A DNA stretch of 52,469 nt, taken from NCBI RefSeq assembly GCF_011174675.1, contig NZ_JAANIG010000033.1, positions 1 through 52,469 on the forward strand, given 5' to 3'. Both the position numbers and the translations under genes were made by a program. The DNA comes from Perlabentimonas gracilis (lineage in GTDB: Bacteria > Bacteroidota > Bacteroidia > Bacteroidales > Tenuifilaceae). Positions within the stretch are counted from its first letter, which is position 1. Every line of letters begins with the position of its first letter. The notes under the pieces are model-generated. The model had not been told where the DNA came from and made no database searches. It worked only from the letters and a program-made list of their open reading frames with translations. Below, in pieces: positions 1-7,157 of this stretch.

Positions 1-150
1 TGAACCTTCGGTATAACAGTCACCATCGGTCGTTTGTCCGTTGGTAAAAATAAATAATAAAATTGTAAAAAAAATGCTTGGTTATTTAGGGTTAAAACAG
101 GCACTATTTCTATGAACTTTCAACTCTCGTTTAAATTTATAATCTTTTTT

Positions 151-158
151 TACCTTTG
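151..158 (+). promoter_or_regulatory. Bacteroidota-type -7 element upstream of fabG
   Basis: TACCTTTG matches the Bacteroidota -7 consensus TAnnTTTG exactly and lies 27 bases before the fabG start codon, giving a short leader. I see no good TTTG -33 box at the expected distance, so only the -7 half is supported. The bases before it (1-150) are AT-rich and hold no gene that I can recognise. Confidence 0.5.
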
Positions 159-185
159 TAGCCGAAATCAACTTAACAACATATT

Positions 186-932
186 ATGAAACTACTCGAA
201 GGAAAAACAGGTTTAGTTACTGGCGGAGCGCGCGGAATTGGCCGTGCCATCGCTATAGCATTTGCCCAGCATGGTGCCAACGTGGCATTTTCCGATATGA
301 ATGCCGATGAGAATTTCCAGAATCTTGAGAAGGAGCTGAACGCCATGGGCGTAAAGGCTAAGGGTTATGTTTCCGATGCCAGCAACTTTGAGGCATCGCA
401 AGCCATGGTTGATGAGATTGTGAAAGATTTTGGTCGTATCGATATTCTGGTTAACAACGCTGGTATCACCCGCGATACATTGCTAATGCGTATGACCGAG
501 GAGCAGTGGGACCTGGTAATGAACGTAAACCTAAAATCGGTTTTCAACCTAACCAAGGCCGCACAAAAGTATATGCTTAAGCAGAAGTCGGGCTCAATTA
601 TCAATATGAGTTCCGTGGTAGGCGTATCGGGCAATGCTGGTCAGGCAAACTACTCGGCTTCAAAAGCTGGTATTATTGGTTTTACCAAATCGGTGGCTCG
701 CGAATTGGGTTCACGGAATATCCGTTGCAATGCCATTGCCCCTGGCTTTATTATTACCGAAATGACTCATAAGCTGCCCGAAGAGGTTCGCAACGAGTGG
801 GTTGAAAAGATTCCTCTTAAGCGTGGCGGTACCCCCGAGGATGTTGCCGATGTGTGCGTTTATCTTGGCTCAGAGATGTCGAGCTATATCAGCGGACAGG
901 TTATCAGCGTTTGCGGTGCAATGAATACATAG
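186..932 (+). CDS. fabG: 3-oxoacyl-[acyl-carrier-protein] reductase
   Basis: A 248-residue short-chain dehydrogenase of the FabG type, which reduces 3-oxoacyl-ACP to 3-hydroxyacyl-ACP in the cytoplasmic type II fatty acid cycle. The N-terminal nucleotide-binding motif TGGARGIG, the NNAG motif, and the catalytic Ser143, Tyr156 and Lys160 (YxxxK) are all present with the spacing of Escherichia coli FabG. An Asp follows the second beta strand (FSDMN), where NADPH-preferring enzymes carry a basic or neutral residue, so NADH preference is possible (inference). The usual C-terminal VDGG is VCGA here. It is monocistronic: a -7 element lies upstream and a hairpin terminator follows. Other SDR functions cannot be excluded, but similarity to Bacteroides FabG as I recall it is strong throughout. 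Confidence 0.93.
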   Translation: MKLLEGKTGLVTGGARGIGRAIAIAFAQHGANVAFSDMNADENFQNLEKELNAMGVKAKGYVSDASNFEASQAMVDEIVKDFGRIDILVNNAGITRDTLLMRMTEEQWDLVMNVNLKSVFNLTKAAQKYMLKQKSGSIINMSSVVGVSGNAGQANYSASKAGIIGFTKSVARELGSRNIRCNAIAPGFIITEMTHKLPEEVRNEWVEKIPLKRGGTPEDVADVCVYLGSEMSSYISGQVISVCGAMNT

Positions 933-960
933 TATAACAGCTTTATTTCAATATTAAAAA

Positions 961-992
961 GGGCATAAACCAATGGTTTGTGCCTTTTTTTT
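961..992. terminator. bidirectional terminator between fabG and the marR-like gene
   Basis: A 10-bp stem (962-971 with 975-984, one G-U pair) with a 3-base AAT loop is followed by eight T's. A run of A's just upstream gives a T-tail on the opposite strand, so it can serve both convergent genes. Confidence 0.85.
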
Positions 993-1422
993 AATCTAGT
1001 TTTTCGTACAAATGCTCAAGCATACGGATAAGTTCCTTCACCTCAATGGGGTTTAATCCATCCGTTGCTTTTTGTAGCGTTGCCTCTTCAATGGCTTTAA
1101 GTTGCTCAATTATTCCCTTGGCGTACTTGGTAAGCACAATCTGGTACGAGCGCTTGTCGGTGGCGCTGGCCATGCGATTTACCAGATTGTTTCGCTCCAT
1201 ACCATCAACAATTCTCGATATGGCTGCATTGTCCTTGCTGGTGCGCTTGGCTAGCTGCCCAATGGTTATGTTGTCCTCTTCCCAAAGCCACTCTAGCACA
1301 ATCCAGTAATCAGGGGTAACATCGGCAAAACCTTTGGCTGCAAAGTTTTGGGCAAGCTCGGTTCTGTACCTCGATGCAATGCGGGTTAGCGTGTAAACAA
1401 ACGATTTTGAGTCGGGATTCAT
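991..1422 (-). CDS. MarR family transcriptional regulator
   Basis: A 143-residue protein with the MarR winged-helix architecture: N-terminal dimerisation helices, then a helix-turn-helix at about residues 52-80 (ITIGQLAKRTSKDNAAISRI), the wing with the characteristic DKRSYQIVLT, and a C-terminal dimerisation helix ending LEHLYEKLD. MarR proteins are cytoplasmic dimers that usually repress adjacent genes until a small ligand or oxidant relieves them. Here the gene is single, convergent with fabG, and has no obvious divergent target, so its regulon cannot be inferred from context. Confidence 0.9.
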   Translation of the reverse strand: MNPDSKSFVYTLTRIASRYRTELAQNFAAKGFADVTPDYWIVLEWLWEEDNITIGQLAKRTSKDNAAISRIVDGMERNNLVNRMASATDKRSYQIVLTKYAKGIIEQLKAIEEATLQKATDGLNPIEVKELIRMLEHLYEKLD

Positions 1423-1564
1423 TTAGTTTTTAAATTTTAAACATTTTTTACGAGTTAACTTGAAAGGGCTCTTCGCATTTTTTTAAATATCATTTTCGAA
1501 AAATCAGATGTTATAACAAATATTTATGTTATAGGACCACAAATAACTACTTCAAAATATTTTT

Positions 1565-2581
1565 CTACATTTTTATCCTAACATAACCATTATTATCTTC
1601 TTCAATGGAAATGGTGATATGTCCTAAACCTTGGTCAAGTAGAAAACTTATAGAGGTTTGATGCGAGTCGGCAGGATAATTATAATCAGAAATATTAGTA
1701 GTTTTGCTGGAGAAACCACGCTTGTCCGTTTCTAACACCACACTGCATTCAATACATGCAGCTTTTATAAGTAAAAACGCATCTTGCATAGAAATATCGG
1801 GAAGGTAAATTGCTTGACCTCTAGCACATGTTTCTGGAGTTCCCGAAGAAACTACAAATACTCCAGAATCTTCAAGAAATATCATTTCTTCAAGTTTTTC
1901 CTTTTTTAGTTTCCAGTGGCTTTTCTGCTGATAGTCATTAATCCACTGGTAGCGATAAAAATAGTTGAATTTATCAACATCCATCTGAGTAAGAAAACCC
2001 ATAAAACAAAAGCCTTTAAGGCCATTGAATTCAACCTCGACCCATTGACTTTTAATATTATCAACAGTTATCCAACTGTATGTCTTCTTCAATACCTTTA
2101 CACTGCCTTTGTAGGGAACTACAGCAATCCTTTGCCCACTAAGATCTGGCTTGTCGCGAATTACTAAGCCAGATGCAACCATCACTTGAAATTCAGAATT
2201 CGTTAGATCAATAAACTTCATCCTATTTTCATTATTCCTGAGACCCTCTTCAAAAGACCAAAGAATGTGCCCCAGTGTATCAATCTTTAGAATGGAGTAC
2301 TCGTGGGCACTGCCAACCATAATCATTGCCTCTCCTTGCCTGAATTCTGAGGCTGCTGCAAAGCGTAGGGGGATAGCAACAGCTCCATTAGGGTCAATGT
2401 ATCCGAACCTGTCATTATTTTGGGCAAGAGCTAGACCATCTACATATTCACCTACCCAGCTGTATTCAGATTGAGCAAATGATACTTGAAGAATTAATAG
2501 CAGCAAAATATATGAAGTTAAGAACTTTTTCACGAGAATCCTTTTTAAGTTAAATATTAATAACCAGTTAAATTTTGACAT
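1565..2581 (-). CDS. secreted protein with WG-repeat and SH3-like segments, function unknown
   Basis: A 338-residue protein with a signal peptide (hydrophobic run ending VSFAQ, cleavage probably before SEY). The mature N-terminus has a WG-repeat-like stretch (FGYIDPNGAVAIPLRF, about residues 58-75). The middle (about 135-195) resembles a bacterial SH3 domain (GLVIRDKPDLSGQ, then WVEVEFNGLKGFCFMGFL). The C-terminal part is not recognised. Two starts are possible: the ATG at 2581, or a GTG at 2533 that would give the more typical signal peptide beginning MKKFLTS. WG and SH3-like folds in Bacteroidota occur in envelope proteins of unknown role. Function is not assigned. No operon partner is visible. 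Confidence 0.7.
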   Translation of the reverse strand: MSKFNWLLIFNLKRILVKKFLTSYILLLLILQVSFAQSEYSWVGEYVDGLALAQNNDRFGYIDPNGAVAIPLRFAAASEFRQGEAMIMVGSAHEYSILKIDTLGHILWSFEEGLRNNENRMKFIDLTNSEFQVMVASGLVIRDKPDLSGQRIAVVPYKGSVKVLKKTYSWITVDNIKSQWVEVEFNGLKGFCFMGFLTQMDVDKFNYFYRYQWINDYQQKSHWKLKKEKLEEMIFLEDSGVFVVSSGTPETCARGQAIYLPDISMQDAFLLIKAACIECSVVLETDKRGFSSKTTNISDYNYPADSHQTSISFLLDQGLGHITISIEEDNNGYVRIKM

Positions 2582-3084
2582 TCAAGGTTGAATAATTATT
2601 ATATACACTTGTATGAAAGTTGAATATCTATTCTTCCTATTACATGGAATATATTTGAAGGCACAAACGGCCAAATTTATTGTAAATATTTTAATGGACA
2701 ATGAAAGTATATGATATTAGAGGTTTTTAGTATTGATCGTATTACTTTTGTTTCAATCATTTTAGTAGTAAACTTAATTTTATTATATCCTTATGTCAAT
2801 TTGTAAAATGATTATAAAAATGGCTTAGTTACCAACCAAAGTGGCAAACCAACTATTGAAACGTAGCCAGTGATGAAGTTGAACCTATTGTTTTATAGGA
2901 TAACTCTCAGAATTTGTAATAGTTGAGATTAATTCATTGGACTGATCCAAATATGTCTCTATACCGCTAACGTAAAATTATTTCACAACTATTCAATCAG
3001 TATAAGCCCTTTAGTCTTACTTATTATGGGAAAGAGCTTGTTCTTTTATAGTTAGTAAAAGTTAAAACTCCATATCTTTGCGGC
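2582..3084. other. AT-rich intergenic stretch without a recognisable gene
   Basis: About 500 bases between the divergent secreted protein and pabB. I find no credible reading frame, tRNA or terminator hairpin. The last 15 bases hold the pabB -7 element. It could be a decayed gene, but nothing identifies it. Confidence 0.5.
3073..3080 (+). promoter_or_regulatory. -7 element immediately before the pabB start
   Basis: TATCTTTG matches TAnnTTTG exactly and ends only 4 bases before the first ATG of pabB. Bacteroidota transcripts start a few bases after this element, so the mRNA would begin at or next to the start codon. No clear -33 box is seen about 20 bases upstream. Confidence 0.5.
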
Positions 3085-4395
3085 ATGAGAGGCACTATTT
3101 CAATACCCATAAAAAAAGTAGCACGCTTTGCCGACCAGCTTTGTCGTTGGAGCAGAAATGAAAGATACGCACTGGTACTTCGTAGCAATTCCGATATGCT
3201 TACCTGCGATGCGTGCTCACCCTTCAGCCGGTATGAGGTGCTTGCTGCATTTGGTGCCGACAGCCTTATTGTTCCCAGCAAGAATTATTTTGACGAGCTA
3301 CGTGATGCAACTGCCCAAAACAATTGGCTTTTTGGCTACTTGGGCTACGATTTAAAGAATGAGGTAGAAAAATTAAGCTCTAACAACTCCGATGGTCTTC
3401 ACTTTCCCGAAATGATTTTCTTCATGCCTTCCATAGTATTTGCTGTGCAGGATGGTATTCTCAATATTCATTACTCCAAAGATAAATACAACCGCCAAAC
3501 CGCAGGATGCCTGTTCGATGCCATAATGGATGAACCTGCTATTGCCGCACAGAATGATAAGGATATAATAACACAGGCACGTTTTACAAAGGATGAATAT
3601 ATCGATACCGTGAATAGGGTGCTTGCGCATATCCATAGGGGTGATATCTACGAGATGAACCTTTGCCAGGAGTTCTACGCACAAACATGCCGAATAAATC
3701 CTTACGAAACCTATTTACGGCTTAATCAGCTGTCGCCCACGCCCTTCTCGGCATTTGGCAAGTTTCATGATAAGTTTCTGCTTTGCGCCAGCCCCGAGAG
3801 GTACTTGCAGAAGCAGGGCAATAGGATTGTCTCGCAACCAATTAAGGGAACCTGTCCGCGTGGCAATAACCCACAGGACGATAAGCAACTGGCCGATAAG
3901 CTCAAAAACGACCCAAAGGAGCGAGCCGAGAATATTATGATTGTCGATTTGGTGCGCAACGATCTATCGCGTGTGGCGCAACGGGGCAGCGTTACCGTTG
4001 ATGAGCTGTGCGGGGTGTACCCATTTCCGCAGGTTCATCAGCTAATATCTACCGTTTCATGCAATCTTAATGCTAATTCTGATATTGTAGATTTGCTAAA
4101 GGCCACCTTTCCAATGGGCTCAATGACTGGTGCACCTAAGGTTAGCGCTATGCAAATTGCCGAGGAGTTGGAACGCACAAAGCGTGGGCTATACTCTGGT
4201 ACGGTGGGGTATATCGACTCGCAGGGTAATGCCGATTTTAACGTGGTTATACGTAGCTTGCTCTACAACAAAACCAAGCGTTACCTATCGTATTCGGTTG
4301 GTGGTGCTATTACCAGTAAGTCGAACCCCGTGCAGGAGTACAGCGAGTGCCTGCTAAAGGCAATGGCTATAGAAAAGGTGTTAACAACAAGCTAG
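3085..4395 (+). CDS. pabB: aminodeoxychorismate synthase component I
   Basis: A 436-residue chorismate-binding enzyme of the anthranilate/aminodeoxychorismate synthase component I family. It aminates chorismate on the path to p-aminobenzoate and folate. Family signatures are present in order: GDIYEMNLCQ, LLCASPERYL, PIKGTCPRG, ENIMIVDLVRNDLSR and FPMGSMTGAPK. The length and the absence of a complete tryptophan-binding N-terminal domain favour PabB over TrpE. No glutamine amidotransferase (PabA) or lyase (PabC) is adjacent. The downstream neighbour is an apparent insertion rather than a folate gene. The start at 3085 lies almost on top of a -7 element, suggesting a leaderless message; the next in-frame Met is at residue 38, which would remove N-terminal sequence. 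Confidence 0.88.
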   Translation: MRGTISIPIKKVARFADQLCRWSRNERYALVLRSNSDMLTCDACSPFSRYEVLAAFGADSLIVPSKNYFDELRDATAQNNWLFGYLGYDLKNEVEKLSSNNSDGLHFPEMIFFMPSIVFAVQDGILNIHYSKDKYNRQTAGCLFDAIMDEPAIAAQNDKDIITQARFTKDEYIDTVNRVLAHIHRGDIYEMNLCQEFYAQTCRINPYETYLRLNQLSPTPFSAFGKFHDKFLLCASPERYLQKQGNRIVSQPIKGTCPRGNNPQDDKQLADKLKNDPKERAENIMIVDLVRNDLSRVAQRGSVTVDELCGVYPFPQVHQLISTVSCNLNANSDIVDLLKATFPMGSMTGAPKVSAMQIAEELERTKRGLYSGTVGYIDSQGNADFNVVIRSLLYNKTKRYLSYSVGGAITSKSNPVQEYSECLLKAMAIEKVLTTS

Positions 4396-4449
4396 TGTTC
4401 CTTCATTATGAGACAAAACTCCGAGAAAAGTTTACCGCAAGAAAATGAT

Positions 4450-4457
4450 TATATTTG
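4450..4457 (+). promoter_or_regulatory. -7 element in front of the KilA-N gene
   Basis: TATATTTG matches TAnnTTTG and lies 23 bases before the ATG at 4481. It falls inside the longer possible reading frame that begins at 4445, which argues that translation really starts at 4481. Confidence 0.5.
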
Positions 4458-4480
4458 TTCTTATTTTAAATAAGTTACGG

Positions 4481-5338
4481 ATGAATAAAGTAAAATTGAA
4501 TGTCAATGAAATTGAGATTGTTCTTTACAAACAGAACGAAGAAGAATATATCTCATTGACGGACATGGCTAAATATCGTGACTCAGAAAGAACAAATTAC
4601 ATCATTCAAAACTGGATGAGAACCAGAAGTACTATAGAATTTCTTGGGCTTTGGGAGCATTTGAATAATCCAACTTTTAAAGGCATCGAATTCGATGCCT
4701 TTAGAATTGAATCAGGGTCAAATAGTTTTACATTAACTCCAAAAAAATGGATAGAATCAACTAGCGCAATAGGTATTGTTTCTAAATCAGGTCGTTATGG
4801 TGGAACATACGCACATAAAGACATAGCCTTTGAATTTGCCTCGTGGTTAAGCCCAACGTTTAAACTATATTTAATTACAGAATATCAAAGACTTAAAGAG
4901 ATTGAAACAAATGAATACAATTTAGAATGGAACGTAAAAAGAATACTAAGCAAAACGAACTATCTAATTCACACTGATGCAATTAAAAACTACATTCTCC
5001 CAAATAAAAATTACGAAGCAGGAACTGAATGGTTAACTTACGCCGAAGAAGCTGATTTGTTAAATGTAGCATTATTCAACTGTACAGCCAAAGATTGGCG
5101 AGAAGCGAATCCTGAATTAGCAAAAAAATCTATGAATATTAGTGATATTGCTAGTATTAATGAACTTGCCGTTTTATCAAATCTTGAAACTTTAAATTCA
5201 GAAATGATTAAGGATGAAGTTAATAAAAAGGATAGATTTTTGAAATTCAGAGAAATTGCAAAATATCAGTTATCTATTTTAAATGAAAAAGATTTTTTTG
5301 AAAACATTGAGAAAACTAAACGAGAGAGTTTATATTGA
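4481..5338 (+). CDS. KilA-N domain-containing protein
   Basis: A 285-residue protein whose first about 110 residues form a KilA-N domain: YISLTDMAKY, then NYIIQNWMRTRSTIEFLGLWE, LTPKKWIESTSAIGI and the signature SKSGRYGGTYAHKDIAFEFA. KilA-N is a DNA-binding fold found in phage antirepressors, large DNA viruses and isolated bacterial genes. The rest is helical and unassigned. I start it at 4481 because family members begin with this beta strand and a -7 element occupies the upstream 12 codons. The gene is clearly more AT-rich than pabB and tilS on either side and uses more AAA/AAT/TTA codons, so horizontal acquisition is likely (inference). No integrase, toxin or phage gene accompanies it. Its role in the cell is unknown. 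Confidence 0.85.
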   Translation: MNKVKLNVNEIEIVLYKQNEEEYISLTDMAKYRDSERTNYIIQNWMRTRSTIEFLGLWEHLNNPTFKGIEFDAFRIESGSNSFTLTPKKWIESTSAIGIVSKSGRYGGTYAHKDIAFEFASWLSPTFKLYLITEYQRLKEIETNEYNLEWNVKRILSKTNYLIHTDAIKNYILPNKNYEAGTEWLTYAEEADLLNVALFNCTAKDWREANPELAKKSMNISDIASINELAVLSNLETLNSEMIKDEVNKKDRFLKFREIAKYQLSILNEKDFFENIEKTKRESLY

Positions 5339-5394
5339 GAATAAGAAGAAAATTAAAGAATAAATTAAAAAACGAGACCTCGCCTAGAGCCGTT

Positions 5395-6720
5395 ATGAAA
5401 AAAAAGTTTAAACAATATATCGAAGAGCACTCACTGGTTGAGCCCAAAAGCAAGCTGCTGTTAGCCGTAAGCGGTGGGGGCGACTCAATGGTGATGCTTT
5501 ATCTTTTTAATGCCTGCAGATATAATTTTGCCGTGGCGCACTGCAATTTTCATCTGCGTGGGCAAGAGGCCGATGCCGACGAGGCGCTGGTTCGCGAAAC
5601 CTGCGAAACGCTTGGGGTGGAGCTGTTGGTAAAGCATTTTAAAACAACGGAGTACTCCACCAACAATAACGTGTCTATTCAAGTGGCTGCTCGTGAGTTA
5701 AGGTATGGTTGGTTTTCAGATCTTTGCAACGAGAAAGGATTTTCCTCGGTGGCCATTGCACACAACAAGAACGATGTGGCCGAAACAGTTCTGTTTAACC
5801 TTACCCGTGGCTCAGGTTTAAAGGGGCTTACAGGGATAAAATCAAAATCAAACAGCATTATCCGTCCGTTGCTTTTTGCCTATAGGCATGAGATTGAGGA
5901 GTATGCTGCTCAGCACGCTATTGCTTACCGTAACGACTCGTCCAACGCTCAAACCAAGTACGCCCGCAACAGAATTCGCCATAACATTTTGCCCGAGTTG
6001 CAAGTAATTAACCCTGCTGCCATCGATAATATTTATAGCACATCGCTACACCTGGCCAACACATGGCAAGCCATTGAGGCTATGAATGCCGATTTTAGAG
6101 CAAAGGTTAGAAGCGAGTTGCCTAACGAGGTACACTACTGCATTGAGGAGCTGGTTAGGTATCCATTTCGTCAGCTATTTCTCATAGAGGAGCTGGCCAA
6201 TTTTGGATTTTCGCCCGCTGTGGTTATCGATATCGAAAAGTCGCTCTACTCGCAACCCGGGAAATTATTTTACTCGGCAACCCATAGTCTAGTTCGCGAT
6301 AGGGAGGTGCTTATTGTTTCACATGCCGAAATATCAACAGAAATAAATGAGGCTAAAATTGATGAGGCAGTTGGTGTAATAACGGAACCAATAGCATTAT
6401 CGTTTAGCGTAGTTAGTAACGATAGCGGTTTTACCATCCCCAAATTGGCAGATGTTGCTGCGCTCGATTTTGGTAAGCTGCATTTTCCCCTAACACTGCG
6501 CCTGTGGCGCGAGGGCGACTGGTTTGTCCCGTTTGGCATGAAGGGGCGCAAAAAGATTAGCGATTTTCTGGTAGACCAGAAAGTACCTTTGCACCATAAG
6601 CACTCTGTTTACGTGTTGGAGTCGAATGGCCATATTGTTTGGGTTGTGGGCTTTAGGATTGATGATAGATATAGATTAGTTAAGGATTGCAAGCAGGTGT
6701 TTTTGGTGGAAAGGGGTTAG
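5395..6720 (+). CDS. tilS: tRNA(Ile)-lysidine synthase
   Basis: A 441-residue PP-loop ATPase that converts the wobble cytidine of tRNA-Ile(CAU) to lysidine, letting it read AUA instead of AUG. The PP-loop SGGGDS is at residues 26-31, followed by VAHCNFHLRG, AIAHNKNDVAETVLFNLTRGSGLKGL and the RNDSSN/ARNRIRHNILP segment typical of TilS. The C-terminal TilS substrate-binding domain contains LRLWREGDWFVPFGMKGRKKISDFLVDQKVP. I choose the ATG at 5395, which gives MKKKFKQYIEEH. An in-frame TTG at 5335 overlaps the KilA-N stop and would add an unrelated basic leader. The gene is essential in most bacteria. Confidence 0.94.
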   Translation: MKKKFKQYIEEHSLVEPKSKLLLAVSGGGDSMVMLYLFNACRYNFAVAHCNFHLRGQEADADEALVRETCETLGVELLVKHFKTTEYSTNNNVSIQVAARELRYGWFSDLCNEKGFSSVAIAHNKNDVAETVLFNLTRGSGLKGLTGIKSKSNSIIRPLLFAYRHEIEEYAAQHAIAYRNDSSNAQTKYARNRIRHNILPELQVINPAAIDNIYSTSLHLANTWQAIEAMNADFRAKVRSELPNEVHYCIEELVRYPFRQLFLIEELANFGFSPAVVIDIEKSLYSQPGKLFYSATHSLVRDREVLIVSHAEISTEINEAKIDEAVGVITEPIALSFSVVSNDSGFTIPKLADVAALDFGKLHFPLTLRLWREGDWFVPFGMKGRKKISDFLVDQKVPLHHKHSVYVLESNGHIVWVVGFRIDDRYRLVKDCKQVFLVERG

Positions 6721-6740
6721 GTTTTGGTTGTCAGTAATCG

Positions 6741-6814
6741 GCCTGTCTCAGCTTGTCTCGGAAACGTAAGTTGACGAGGGGAACCGACGCTTTTTGGAGG
6801 TTAACGAGATAATC
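6741..6814. repeat. 74-bp spacer repeat, copy 1
   Basis: Identical to 6879-6952 except for one base (GACGAGGG against GACTAGGG). It begins GCCTGTCTCAGC and ends ACGAGATAATC. The TCTCG near the start and CGAGA near the end form short inverted ends. It is non-coding, between tilS and the convergent metallophosphoesterase gene. Confidence 0.9.
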
Positions 6815-6877
6815 GGTAGTCAGTGATCAGTGATCGGTAGTCAGTGATCGGTAGTCAGTGATCGGTAGTCAGTGATC
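6815..6877. repeat. 14-bp tandem repeat array
   Basis: Four copies of GGTAGTCAGTGATC at 6815-6828, 6836-6849, 6850-6863 and 6864-6877, with a 7-base partial unit AGTGATC between the first and second. The array separates the two 74-bp repeats. A related run of AATCAGT units follows at about 6950-7010. Confidence 0.9.
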
Positions 6878-6878
6878 G

Positions 6879-6952
6879 GCCTGTCTCAGCTTGTCTCGGA
6901 AACGTAAGTTGACTAGGGGAACCGACGCTTTTTGGAGGTTAACGAGATAATC
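6879..6952. repeat. 74-bp spacer repeat, copy 2
   Basis: Second copy of the 6741-6814 element, 138 bases downstream, one mismatch. The 2-copy structure with the tandem array between suggests local duplication. Confidence 0.9.
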
Positions 6953-7045
6953 AGTAATCAGTAATCAGTAATCAGTGATCGGTGATCGGTAATCAGTAAT
7001 CGGTAAAACGGTAATTGGTTAGTGAGTTTTCAATCATCCAATCAT

Positions 7046-7102
7046 CCAACCTGCCTGCTCTGACGCCAGTCAGGCAGCCTGCCTGCTGGCAAGCAGGGTC
7101 AT
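7046..7102. repeat. 57-bp palindromic spacer element, copy A
   Basis: Contains two small perfect hairpins (CTGAC-GCCA-GTCAG and CCTGC-TGGCAA-GCAGG) and multiple CCTG/CAGG words. The same 57 bases occur at 26540-26596 with two mismatches. It lies in the untranslated gap downstream of the metallophosphoesterase stop. Confidence 0.88.
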
Positions 7103-7157
7103 CCAATCAGTCAATCACTCTGTCTGCCTCTTGCAGGGCTGTCAGGTCTCTTCAAGT

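Noticed and set aside
2613-2714. 33-codon frame with a weakly hydrophobic start in the 2.6-3.1 kb gap
   Set aside because: No promoter, no recognised motif and random composition; not supportable as a gene.
4408-4473. 21-codon reading frame (MRQNSEKSLPQ...) between pabB and the KilA-N gene
   Set aside because: Too short, no family resemblance, and overlapped by the -7 element of the next gene.
6815-7010. Regularly spaced short repeats that could suggest a CRISPR array
   Set aside because: Units are 7-14 bp with no unique spacers between them and no cas genes nearby.
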